Positions 20,629-25,437 of a stretch of 25,437 nucleotides of DNA are shown here, piece by piece (positions within the stretch are counted from its first letter, which is position 1; every line of letters begins with the position of its first letter). This DNA comes from a virus. Under the pieces are notes generated by a model that saw only the letters and a list, made by a program, of their open reading frames with translations, was not told the origin of the DNA and made no database searches. Position numbers and translations under genes: made by a program. Location: IMG/VR virus record IMGVR_UViG_3300027963_000312, positions 1-25,437 of that record; one strand, 5' to 3'.

Positions 20629-21026
20629 CAGACATATTCCTATCCGATGGCGGGAGCAAATATCCCGCTTTGAAGTTTGAGAATATCAATGACACCCACT
20701 CAGGCACAGTTATCGAAGTGAAGAAGCTCGAAGACCGTGATCCTGCTGGGACAGTCAAAACTTGGGACAACGGCGACGTGCGATACGTCTTCGTATTCAC
20801 CATGAACACAGCCGATGGCATCGGAAACCTTTGGGCGAGAGGCAACATGGTTAAAGCAATCCGTGAAGCAGCTCAAGCCATCGGAGCATCAACAATGGTT
20901 GGAACGAAACTGACCGTCAAGTACACCGGTGATGGCGAAAAGAAATCAAAAGCCTTCAACGCACCGAAGTTGTACAAGGCCAAGGTTGAACCAGCCGTGA
21001 AGGATGACTCAGAATCAATGTGGTAA
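20625..21026 (+). CDS. Putative single-stranded DNA-binding (OB-fold) protein
   Basis: This 133-residue protein has the strand order and size of an OB-fold binder: ALKFENINDTHSGTVIEVKK, then WDNGDVRYVFVFTMNTADG, then a helix VKAIREAAQAIGAS and strands TKLTVKYTGDGEKKSKAFNA and LYKAKVE. It ends in an acidic tail with an aromatic residue (DDSESMW), as in many SSB proteins where the tail recruits partners. Its place after an exonuclease in a replication operon agrees. Not a canonical SSB by motif, so the call is moderate. A long hairpin follows the gene. Confidence 0.6.
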   Translation: MTDIFLSDGGSKYPALKFENINDTHSGTVIEVKKLEDRDPAGTVKTWDNGDVRYVFVFTMNTADGIGNLWARGNMVKAIREAAQAIGASTMVGTKLTVKYTGDGEKKSKAFNAPKLYKAKVEPAVKDDSESMW

Positions 21027-21040
21027 ACCCACAATAAATC

Positions 21041-21105
21041 GTGACAGGTTGGGTAGCGAGCGAACCCCCATTCGCCCCCTGCGGTACCCAACCTGTCGCA
21101 CTTAT
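21041..21105 (+). terminator. Long-stem hairpin after the SSB-like gene
   Basis: GTGACAGGTTGGGTA (21041-21055) pairs with TACCCAACCTGTCGC (21085-21099): 13 perfect bp plus a U-G and a G-C pair. The 29-base loop has its own small stem (GCGAA/TTCGC). ACTTATTTAG follows, with too few T residues for a classic terminator. It may be a partial terminator that lowers expression of the small genes downstream, or an mRNA end-protecting structure. Confidence 0.55.
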
Positions 21106-21121
21106 TTAGCCAGGAGAACAT

Positions 21122-21253
21122 ATGACCATCCAAGACCTAAAGAACGCAATAGCGTTTCTTGAGAAAAGTTTCGTCGGTCAAGGTGACCAAGAACGACTCT
21201 TCAAAACCATCGAAGCATTAAAGATTGAAATTGCTAGGAGGCAAAAAAAATGA
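21122..21253 (+). CDS. 43-residue helical microprotein
   Basis: ATG 21122 follows CCAGGAGAA with good spacing. The product is one charged amphipathic helix region (IQDLKNAIAFLEKS, then DQERLFKTIEALKIEIARRQ). The 3' end of the gene contains AGGAGG, which serves as ribosome site for the next gene, whose ATG overlaps this stop by four bases (ATGA). Function unknown. Confidence 0.55.
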   Translation: MTIQDLKNAIAFLEKSFVGQGDQERLFKTIEALKIEIARRQKK

Positions 21254-21459
21254 TTGATGTTAACCAGTTCGCAGAACTAGAGCTGCGAGTCAACGACCTA
21301 CAAAACGCCCTCGCACGAGTCATCGAGGAACGTGACAACTACAAAGACACAGCAGACTCCCTGTTCCGTGAACTCGAATCCTGTCGTGCCACACTCACTC
21401 AAGCCAACTCAGACATCTCACGCCTACGCATCTACCTAGCCCAAGGTGCCGAACTCTAA
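21250..21459 (+). CDS. 69-residue coiled-coil protein
   Basis: The whole protein is predicted by eye to be a coiled coil: heptad-like ELELRVNDLQNALARVIEER, then DSLFRELESCRATLTQANSD and ISRLRIYLAQ. It has one Cys. It starts at an ATGA overlap behind AGGAGG, and ends in a TAATG overlap. No known function; small coiled coils in such gene runs are often host-takeover or scaffolding factors, but nothing here shows that. Confidence 0.6.
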   Translation: MIDVNQFAELELRVNDLQNALARVIEERDNYKDTADSLFRELESCRATLTQANSDISRLRIYLAQGAEL

Positions 21460-21677
21460 TGGACGCACGAAGTTTCATCGCCGGTGTACTCACCTCAACC
21501 CTCATAACCTGCACCGCACTCTTCATCGGAGGCTGGATGGCAACAAACGCCAAAGAAGATGCGTGTACAAAGTTTGGCGCTGCGATAGGTGAGCAAACCA
21601 AGTTCATTACCTTCGGTTTTACTGAAAGCAAATGCTTCATAACTATCAACGGACAATGGACGGATGTGAACCCATGA
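21459..21677 (+). CDS. One-TM small membrane protein with C-terminal Cys pair
   Basis: This 72-residue protein has a TM segment (FIAGVLTSTLITCTALFIGGWMA) and a short outer or soluble domain with two Cys (DACTKF and SKCFITI) that could form a disulfide if exported, ending in Trp-Thr-Asp. It overlaps the previous gene by one base and the next by four. Function unknown. Confidence 0.55.
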   Translation: MDARSFIAGVLTSTLITCTALFIGGWMATNAKEDACTKFGAAIGEQTKFITFGFTESKCFITINGQWTDVNP

Positions 21678-21862
21678 ACCCAATGATTCTGTCAGACAAG
21701 GTTGCAGGCATCATCAAAGACCTAGAAGTGCAGGTCGGTATCAAAGACATCGCACTCAGCTCAGCGATGCGACGTATCGAAGACCTTAAGTCCGAAGTTT
21801 ATGAACTGACCAACACAGTCGAAGAATTACGGGAGGTCATTCGTGACATCGTTACAAGGTAG
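21674..21862 (+). CDS. 62-residue coiled-coil protein
   Basis: ATG 21674 lies in an ATGA overlap with the previous stop. The protein is a long amphipathic helix (DKVAGIIKDLEVQVGIKDIA, then MRRIEDLKSEVYELTNTVEE) of coiled-coil type. The gene also contains GGGAGG, the ribosome site for the next gene, which starts 20 bases before this stop. Function unknown. Confidence 0.55.
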   Translation: MNPMILSDKVAGIIKDLEVQVGIKDIALSSAMRRIEDLKSEVYELTNTVEELREVIRDIVTR

Positions 21863-22085
21863 TTTCCCAGACGCACCACACACCATCAGCGTCCTCGCCC
21901 ATCGTGACCAGTCAGCGAACTGGGTGGCACACATCGCCAACCATGACATCATGACAGCCAAAGACACAAACGGCCTCTACCTACTCGTCAGCCTTGACGA
22001 AGACGGAACCATCACCATCGCAACCAAACCAGGTAGTGCTTGGGATTCACGCTGGTCATCGCCAATCAAACTGGAACGACGATGA
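21843..22085 (+). CDS. 80-residue beta-rich protein, unknown function
   Basis: GTG 21843 lies 6 bases after GGGAGG. The protein seems to be a small beta sheet (TISVLAHRDQSANWVAHIAN, then GLYLLVSLDEDGTITIATKP) with several Trp and a basic end (IKLERR). It overlaps both neighbours, so it is part of the same translationally coupled run. No family recognised. Confidence 0.5.
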   Translation: MTSLQGSFPDAPHTISVLAHRDQSANWVAHIANHDIMTAKDTNGLYLLVSLDEDGTITIATKPGSAWDSRWSSPIKLERR

Positions 22086-22228
22086 GTCGTGACAACGAGT
22101 TAGCCCTAGACCTATTCATGCTGGGTTATGAACGCAACGAACTAGTACATCTGCTCAACGAAGCCAACCAGCTCATCGAATCATTACGCAACGAACTAGA
22201 CGCACTCAAAGAGGAGTTAAACAAATAA
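22082..22228 (+). CDS. 48-residue helical microprotein
   Basis: ATG 22082 sits in an ATGA overlap. The protein is acidic and helical (ALDLFMLGYERNELVHLLNE, then QLIESLRNELDALKEELNK), the last part with clear leucine heptads. It ends at a TAATG overlap with a 20-residue TM peptide, with GAGGAG placed to serve it. Function unknown. Confidence 0.5.
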   Translation: MSRDNELALDLFMLGYERNELVHLLNEANQLIESLRNELDALKEELNK

Positions 22229-22290
22229 TGGAAGCACTCATAGCTCTCGGAATCATCATGTCAGTATTCTTCTATTGGTTGACCCGATGA
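22228..22290 (+). CDS. 20-residue single-TM microprotein
   Basis: The reading frame MEALIALGIIMSVFFYWLTR is almost entirely one membrane helix. It starts in a TAATG overlap with the previous gene, has GAGGAG at 22211-22216, and ends in an ATGA overlap with the next. The double coupling and the ribosome site argue that it is translated despite its size. Confidence 0.45.
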   Translation: MEALIALGIIMSVFFYWLTR

Positions 22291-22457
22291 TCTACCGAGT
22301 CCAATGCAACAAGTGTGGCTCAATGGTCAGACACGACACACAAATCCTTCAAGGCTGCCTCTGCGACCCTGATGCTCCAACATGGATCGCTATCCAACAG
22401 GACGGACGAATGCTCAAGATGAGCCATGCAGATTACACAGTCTTTGAGCAAGCATGA
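22287..22457 (+). CDS. 56-residue zinc-ribbon-like protein
   Basis: ATG 22287 overlaps the previous stop (ATGA). The protein starts IYRVQCNKCGSMVRHDTQIL and goes on to GCLCDPDAPTW; the C-x2-C and C-x-C pairs could hold one zinc ion. The rest has a beta-hairpin feel (WIAIQQDGRMLKMSHADY). It may bind nucleic acid or protein. It ends at an ATGA overlap with a 30-residue frame. Confidence 0.5.
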   Translation: MIYRVQCNKCGSMVRHDTQILQGCLCDPDAPTWIAIQQDGRMLKMSHADYTVFEQA

Positions 22458-22546
22458 CTCAAGCCCGTATCTGCAACTGCACCATCAAACGTGCGCTACC
22501 AACGAAGCCGTTATGCGGAGATAAGCCAGACGACTTTGACGAGTAA
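22454..22546 (+). CDS. 30-residue Cys-containing microprotein
   Basis: ATG 22454 overlaps the previous stop. The peptide (MTQARICNCTIKRALPTKPL, then CGDKPDDFDE) has three Cys, including a CNC, and an acidic end. It may be a metal-binding peptide. Support is the overlap on the 5' side and the fact that the larger frame over the same bases has no good start here. Confidence 0.35.
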   Translation: MTQARICNCTIKRALPTKPLCGDKPDDFDE

Positions 22547-22781
22547 TTATGAAGACCCAATCGCAGAGTTCATAGAAGCATCAGCTGAAGGACTCTGCAC
22601 CGGCTATGTCGTCATCGCAAACATCGAGCGCATCAACGGAGACCAATCATTCTGGGTGACCACCCTACGAAATCAAACCGCATCAACCAGTCTCGGCCTA
22701 CTTGAATCAGCGAGCGCAGCAGAGAAGTATCGGATCGCACGATCATTCAATAATAGGTATGACGAAGACGAAGACGAATAA
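22536..22781 (+). CDS. About 81-residue protein of unknown function
   Basis: The convincing part of this frame begins at NYEDPIAEFIEASAEGLCTG and continues VIANIERINGDQSFWVTTLR, QTASTSLGLLESASAAEKYR, ending in an acidic tail (DEDEDE). It reads as a small alpha/beta protein. The start is uncertain: TTG 22536 overlaps the previous stop by 11 bases with GGAGA 15 bases upstream, while GTG 22491 would add 15 residues that look like a shadow of the 30-residue peptide. No family recognised. Confidence 0.5.
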   Translation: MTSNYEDPIAEFIEASAEGLCTGYVVIANIERINGDQSFWVTTLRNQTASTSLGLLESASAAEKYRIARSFNNRYDEDEDE

Positions 22782-22820
22782 CACCTACACTCAAACGAAA
22801 CCTAATCCTGTAGGAGGGAT

Positions 22821-23072
22821 ATGAAAACTAAAACACGCAAGAACAATGGCTACAACTATCCCGCCTCAGCCTTACTGAAACTGTTCCCAGAAGATACGTG
22901 GGCATCAACAATCGGTGAACATCTCGGAGTTGGTAGAGCTGCAATTCAAACATGGCGAGAAGGCAACACCTACCTAGACCAATGGCGAGCAGATAAATAT
23001 GCTTGCTTGCTGGGCAGACATCCTTCAGAGATTTGGTCTAACTGGTTTGATGAAGTGGAGTTGGCATCGTGA
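22821..23072 (+). CDS. HTH protein next to the replicase gene
   Basis: ATG 22821 follows TAGGAGGGAT. This 83-residue protein has a basic start (KTKTRKNNGYNY) and a helix-turn-helix core: TWASTIGEHLGVGRAAIQTW, in which the second helix reads VGRAAIQTWREG, then a helix DQWRADKYACLLGRHPSEIW. The form is that of Cro/XRE-like or replication-accessory HTH domains. It overlaps the prim-pol/helicase gene by four bases (GTGA), so it probably acts with it, for example in origin binding, or regulates the operon. It lies behind one of the few gaps in the early region (22782-22820), in which I see no strong promoter. Confidence 0.65.
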   Translation: MKTKTRKNNGYNYPASALLKLFPEDTWASTIGEHLGVGRAAIQTWREGNTYLDQWRADKYACLLGRHPSEIWSNWFDEVELAS

Positions 23073-25072
23073 CAATGCGTGAGGAAGCCATCAAACTCGC
23101 TGAACTTGGTATCAGGGTTATTCCGATTAAGCCTGGGCAGAAGTATCCACCGATGCCACAATGGCAAGACAAAGCGAGCAACGACATCCACGTCGTCAAC
23201 GATTGGTGGACGAATCAATACTCAGGTTACGGAATCGGTATCGCAACGGGGCAAACCAAACACGGACGCATCTTCGTACTCGACGTGGATGACCGTGAAG
23301 AATACAAAGGCTCAGACACCCTGCACGACCTACAAGAAAAGTACGGTCAACTACCCGAAACAGTCACAGCGATAACTGGTACCGGTGGACAACACCTGTA
23401 CTTCTACTGTGAAGAAGATATACGCAACGATGCAGGATCACGCCTCGGAGTAGGGCTGGACATCAGGGGAAGTGGGGGTCAGGTTTTATGCAGCCCAACT
23501 GTTCACCCCAACGGCAGAAGCTACCAATGGGAACATGGCCTCAGCCCACACGAACGACGACCAGCCAAAGCCCCAGACTGGCTCGTCAAACTCTTAACCA
23601 AACAACCAGAGATGGTCAAACCAATCGGTCAGCCTGATTCATTCCTAACAGACCCGAACACCCCCTCAGCCCGTTACTGTGCGAAGACAACGTGGGAAGA
23701 ACTGCTTATCCCTGACGGCTGGACGCTTGCAAAGGTTGACCGTCATGGTGAACAGCATTGGGTTCGCCCAGGCAAAAATCCAAAGGACGGAACCTCAGCC
23801 ACCATCGGGCATAACGGGAATGATGCACTCATCGTCTTCACCTCTAGCATCCCTTGGCTACCCGAAGGGGGCTACAACCGCTTCGGATACTATGCAGCAT
23901 CAAAGCATGGTGGAGACTGGAAACAAGCCTCCCAAGCCTTCCTAGCCACCTCTGAAGGCAAACCTGAACCCATCACACCAATCCCCACACCAGACGAAAT
24001 GCTCTCGATGCTGGTGGACTGGAAAGCATTCTGGTCACTTGAACACGCAACAGAAGAATGGTTAGCCAAACCACTCATCGCCAAAGGCAGACAGACCGCA
24101 CTATTCGCTGGAGCCAAAACAGGTAAGTCCTGGTTGACACTCAATGTCACCGCAGCACTAGCCACCGGCAAACCCATCCTCGGACAACCAGCACAACCAC
24201 CAGTCCACGTCCTCTACCTTGACTACGAAATGATTGAGTCAGACCTCTACGAACGCCTAGAACAATTCGGCTACACAGAAGACGACGACCTCTCCCACCT
24301 CCACTATGCACTCATCCCAAACCTCCCACCACTCAACACCACCGAAGGTGCCTCAGCCGTAATGAAACTCGTAGAGCTAACCAAGGCTGAAGTCGTAGTG
24401 ATAGACACCACAGGACGAGCCATTGATGGTGAAGAGAACTCAGCAGACTCCTATCGTGAGTTCGCACGCACCACAGGACTAGCCCTCAAACGCTCCAACA
24501 TCTCCTGCATCCGCACAGACCACGCAGGTAAAGATGGTGGCAAGAAGCAAGGCCAACGAGGTTCCTCAGCCAAGAACGATGACGTGGACATCGTGTACCG
24601 CCTTGACAAGTCAGACGATGGCCTAACCCTGAAGCGCACCCACACCCGCATCAGCTGGGTACCAGAAACCGTCTCACTTGTCGTAGAAGACTTTGACGAC
24701 ATCATCACCATCAGACTTCGCACACGGGAAACAAAAGGCTGGACACCAGCCGAAATAGCCCTAGCCAAACGCCTAGACGACCTAGGCATCCCACAAGACG
24801 CAGGAGTCAACGAAACCCAACGCATCGCCAAAGAACGAGGACTCACACTCGCACGCAAATCAATCCTCGGACGAGCCATCCAATGTCGCCAACAACCACG
24901 ACCAGACCCCCTAGACACGGGAACCACCCTTGGGAACCACTTCACAGAACCCAACACGGACAAGGGAACCACCCCCCGTACCGTAAGGTACGGTGGGGTT
25001 CCGTCCCAGCCCCAGCCCACCTCAGCCCTAAGCAATCAAGACAACATCAACATCGAATCAGAACTTTGGTAA
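23069..25072 (+). CDS. Prim-pol / helicase replication fusion protein
   Basis: This 667-residue protein unites a bifunctional primase-polymerase domain with a RecA-fold helicase. Residues 1-175 have the prim-pol set: a start typical of the family (AIKLAELGIRVIPIKPGQKY), VLDVDDREE with Asp72 and Asp74 as metal ligands, GTGGQHLYF with His109, and GLDIRGSGGQVLCSP with Asp131 and Arg133. Residues 335-560 have Walker A GAKTGKS (348-354), Walker B VVVIDTTGR (Asp446), and DHAGKDGGKKQGQRGSSAKN, like RepA/AAA_25-type hexameric helicases. The C-terminal 100 residues are basic and then disordered. The start is GTG 23069 (GTGA overlap) or ATG 23075. It should prime and unwind DNA for phage replication. 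Direct 9-base repeats and a hairpin lie in its last 160 bases. Confidence 0.9.
   Translation: MTMREEAIKLAELGIRVIPIKPGQKYPPMPQWQDKASNDIHVVNDWWTNQYSGYGIGIATGQTKHGRIFVLDVDDREEYKGSDTLHDLQEKYGQLPETVTAITGTGGQHLYFYCEEDIRNDAGSRLGVGLDIRGSGGQVLCSPTVHPNGRSYQWEHGLSPHERRPAKAPDWLVKLLTKQPEMVKPIGQPDSFLTDPNTPSARYCAKTTWEELLIPDGWTLAKVDRHGEQHWVRPGKNPKDGTSATIGHNGNDALIVFTSSIPWLPEGGYNRFGYYAASKHGGDWKQASQAFLATSEGKPEPITPIPTPDEMLSMLVDWKAFWSLEHATEEWLAKPLIAKGRQTALFAGAKTGKSWLTLNVTAALATGKPILGQPAQPPVHVLYLDYEMIESDLYERLEQFGYTEDDDLSHLHYALIPNLPPLNTTEGASAVMKLVELTKAEVVVIDTTGRAIDGEENSADSYREFARTTGLALKRSNISCIRTDHAGKDGGKKQGQRGSSAKNDDVDIVYRLDKSDDGLTLKRTHTRISWVPETVSLVVEDFDDIITIRLRTRETKGWTPAEIALAKRLDDLGIPQDAGVNETQRIAKERGLTLARKSILGRAIQCRQQPRPDPLDTGTTLGNHFTEPNTDKGTTPRTVRYGGVPSQPQPTSALSNQDNINIESELW
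24919..24972 (+). repeat. Three direct GGGAACCAC repeats, iteron-like
   Basis: GGGAACCAC occurs at 24919-24927, 24932-24940 and 24964-24972, near the end of the replicase gene; the first and third copies extend to GGGAACCACCC. The copies fall in two different reading frames, so the repeats are not due to a repeated peptide. A partly inverted copy (GTGGGGTTCC) lies at 24993-25002. Short direct repeats next to a replication gene suggest a protein binding array or origin. Confidence 0.45.
24965..25002 (+). other. Hairpin with GTAA loop at the end of the replicase gene
   Basis: CCGTACC (24976-24982) pairs perfectly with GGTACGG (24987-24993) around a GTAA tetraloop (GNRA type). Outside it, GGAACC (24965-24970) can pair with GGTTCC (24997-25002), leaving small bulges. 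The whole is about 38 bases within coding sequence. No T-run follows, so it is probably not a terminator. It could be part of an origin, or an mRNA structure. Confidence 0.45.
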
Positions 25073-25074
25073 CC

Positions 25075-25377
25075 ATGCCTATCCAACGCCCCTGCCTAGT
25101 GTGCAGACAACTCACAACCAACATCCAACGCTGCAACACCTGCCAGCAGGCATGGCAGTCCAACAGGAACAAGAAGCGAACTCACTACCAAGGTGATTAC
25201 GCATCACGAGCAAAGCGAGTACGAGAGACCACCCTGCTCTGCTGGCTATGTGGCAAAGGCTCTAATCCAGATGATCCTTGGCAAGCAGATCATGTTACGC
25301 CAGGCGATAGTGCAAGTGAGCTTCGTGGAGCGCATCGCAGCTGTAATGCGTCCAGAGGCAACCGAGGTAAGGCATGA
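25075..25377 (+). CDS. HNH endonuclease
   Basis: This 100-residue protein has an N-terminal Cys quartet (CLVC at 7-10, CNTC at 20-23) likely to hold zinc, then a basic linker and the HNH core: LCWLCG (Cys56, Cys59), ADHVTPG (Asp72, His73), LRGAHRSCN (His87, Cys90, Asn91) and RGNRG. The start ATG lies two bases after the replicase stop. Small HNH proteins of this type, next to terminase genes in HK97-like phages, assist DNA packaging by stimulating terminase cutting. The terminase genes would be expected just outside the window. A GC-rich hairpin begins at its stop codon. Confidence 0.85.
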   Translation: MPIQRPCLVCRQLTTNIQRCNTCQQAWQSNRNKKRTHYQGDYASRAKRVRETTLLCWLCGKGSNPDDPWQADHVTPGDSASELRGAHRSCNASRGNRGKA

Positions 25378-25409
25378 CCCCCCCACCGGCAGATCGGGGG
25401 GTGGGGTCA
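25375..25409. other. GC-rich hairpin after the HNH gene, possible packaging-site element
   Basis: TGACCCC (25375-25381) pairs with GGGGTCA (25403-25409), and inside it CCC/GGG and CCG/CGG pair around a GCAGAT loop, with one bulged T and one A-G mismatch: 13 pairs in 35 bases. The left arm starts on the HNH stop codon. There is no T-run. As HNH genes often neighbour cos sites, this may be a packaging signal; a factor-dependent terminator is the alternative. The remaining bases to 25437 show no gene. Confidence 0.4.
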
Positions 25410-25437
25410 AACTGTAAGGCTTGCCTAACGCAACTAC

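Noticed and set aside
22491-22535. GTG 22491 as start of the 22536-22781 gene
   Set aside because: The added residues look like a shadow of the 30-residue peptide frame and no ribosome site precedes it; kept as an alternative only.
24451-25035. 194-codon antisense frame under the prim-pol/helicase gene
   Set aside because: It is explained by the A/C-rich third positions of the sense gene, which make antisense stops rare; the peptide is Arg/Ser-rich without domain.
25412-25436. A TAAGGC ... GCCTAAC stretch resembling a DtxR/IdeR iron box
   Set aside because: About 15 of 19 positions agree with the consensus I remember, which can occur by chance in a window this long, and the downstream gene is not visible.
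1-25437. tRNA genes, CRISPR arrays, insertion sequences, integrase and attachment sites
   Set aside because: The gaps are all shorter than about 120 bases and hold only terminators, promoters or ribosome sites; no cloverleaf, spacer array or recombinase motif was seen.

Overview
The window looks like about two thirds of the genome of a long-tailed (siphovirus-type) phage of an actinobacterium. Every gene reads on the + strand, and most neighbours overlap by a few bases or lie within 15 bases of each other. The host call rests on a WhiB-type iron-sulfur regulator (18324-18626), a family confined to Actinobacteria and their phages. It is supported by a secreted lysozyme-like protein with a Cys-Pro-x-Trp ... 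Arg-Glu-Ser-x-Cys core and by a secreted protein with a Thr-rich stalk, both of which suit an actinobacterial surface. I recognise no integrase, no excisionase and no clear lysogeny repressor (one small HTH protein is present), no tRNA and no CRISPR. Terminase, portal and protease are absent; by normal gene order they would lie between the HNH gene at the right end and the capsid gene at the left end of a circularly drawn genome.

Layout. (1) Head, 9-5000: HK97-fold capsid protein, a strong terminator, then three sugar-modification-type genes (GT4-like, GT2-like, DUF115-like), a gp6-like connector and a terminator/neck protein. (2) Tail, 5005-12682: tail tube, a chaperone pair joined by a likely -1 frameshift, a gp10-like protein, an unexpected primase-like (AEP-type) gene, an 868-residue tape measure, hub/minor tail proteins, a glycine-rich fibre tip and a small fibre-associated protein. 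(3) 12682-14763: a PAPS-type sulfotransferase and a secreted mucin-like surface protein. (4) Lysis, 14763-15931: two small holin-like proteins, an M15 peptidase endolysin, and a one-TM coiled-coil protein. (5) 15906-18972: HTH protein, metallophosphoesterase, secreted lysozyme-like protein, small membrane protein, WhiB and a PD-(D/E)XK nuclease. (6) Replication, 19052-25377: Cas4/RecB-like exonuclease, a conserved unknown, an OB-fold/SSB-like protein, a run of ten tiny overlapping genes, an HTH protein, a prim-pol/helicase fusion and an HNH endonuclease.

How it fits together. The phage seems to carry its own minimal replisome (prim-pol plus RecA-fold helicase, SSB-like protein, exonuclease) and a glycan-editing set (two glycosyltransferases, one DUF115-like enzyme, one sulfotransferase) placed among virion genes. 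The most unexpected points are: the second primase-like gene inside the tail operon, whose upstream sequence copies the promoter of the replication module; the sulfotransferase next to the fibre genes; the secreted, stalked, membrane-anchored protein; iteron-like repeats and a hairpin at the 3' end of the replicase gene; and a very GC-rich hairpin beside the HNH gene where a packaging site might be.

All assignments come from reading the sequence and recalled family motifs; no database search was run.
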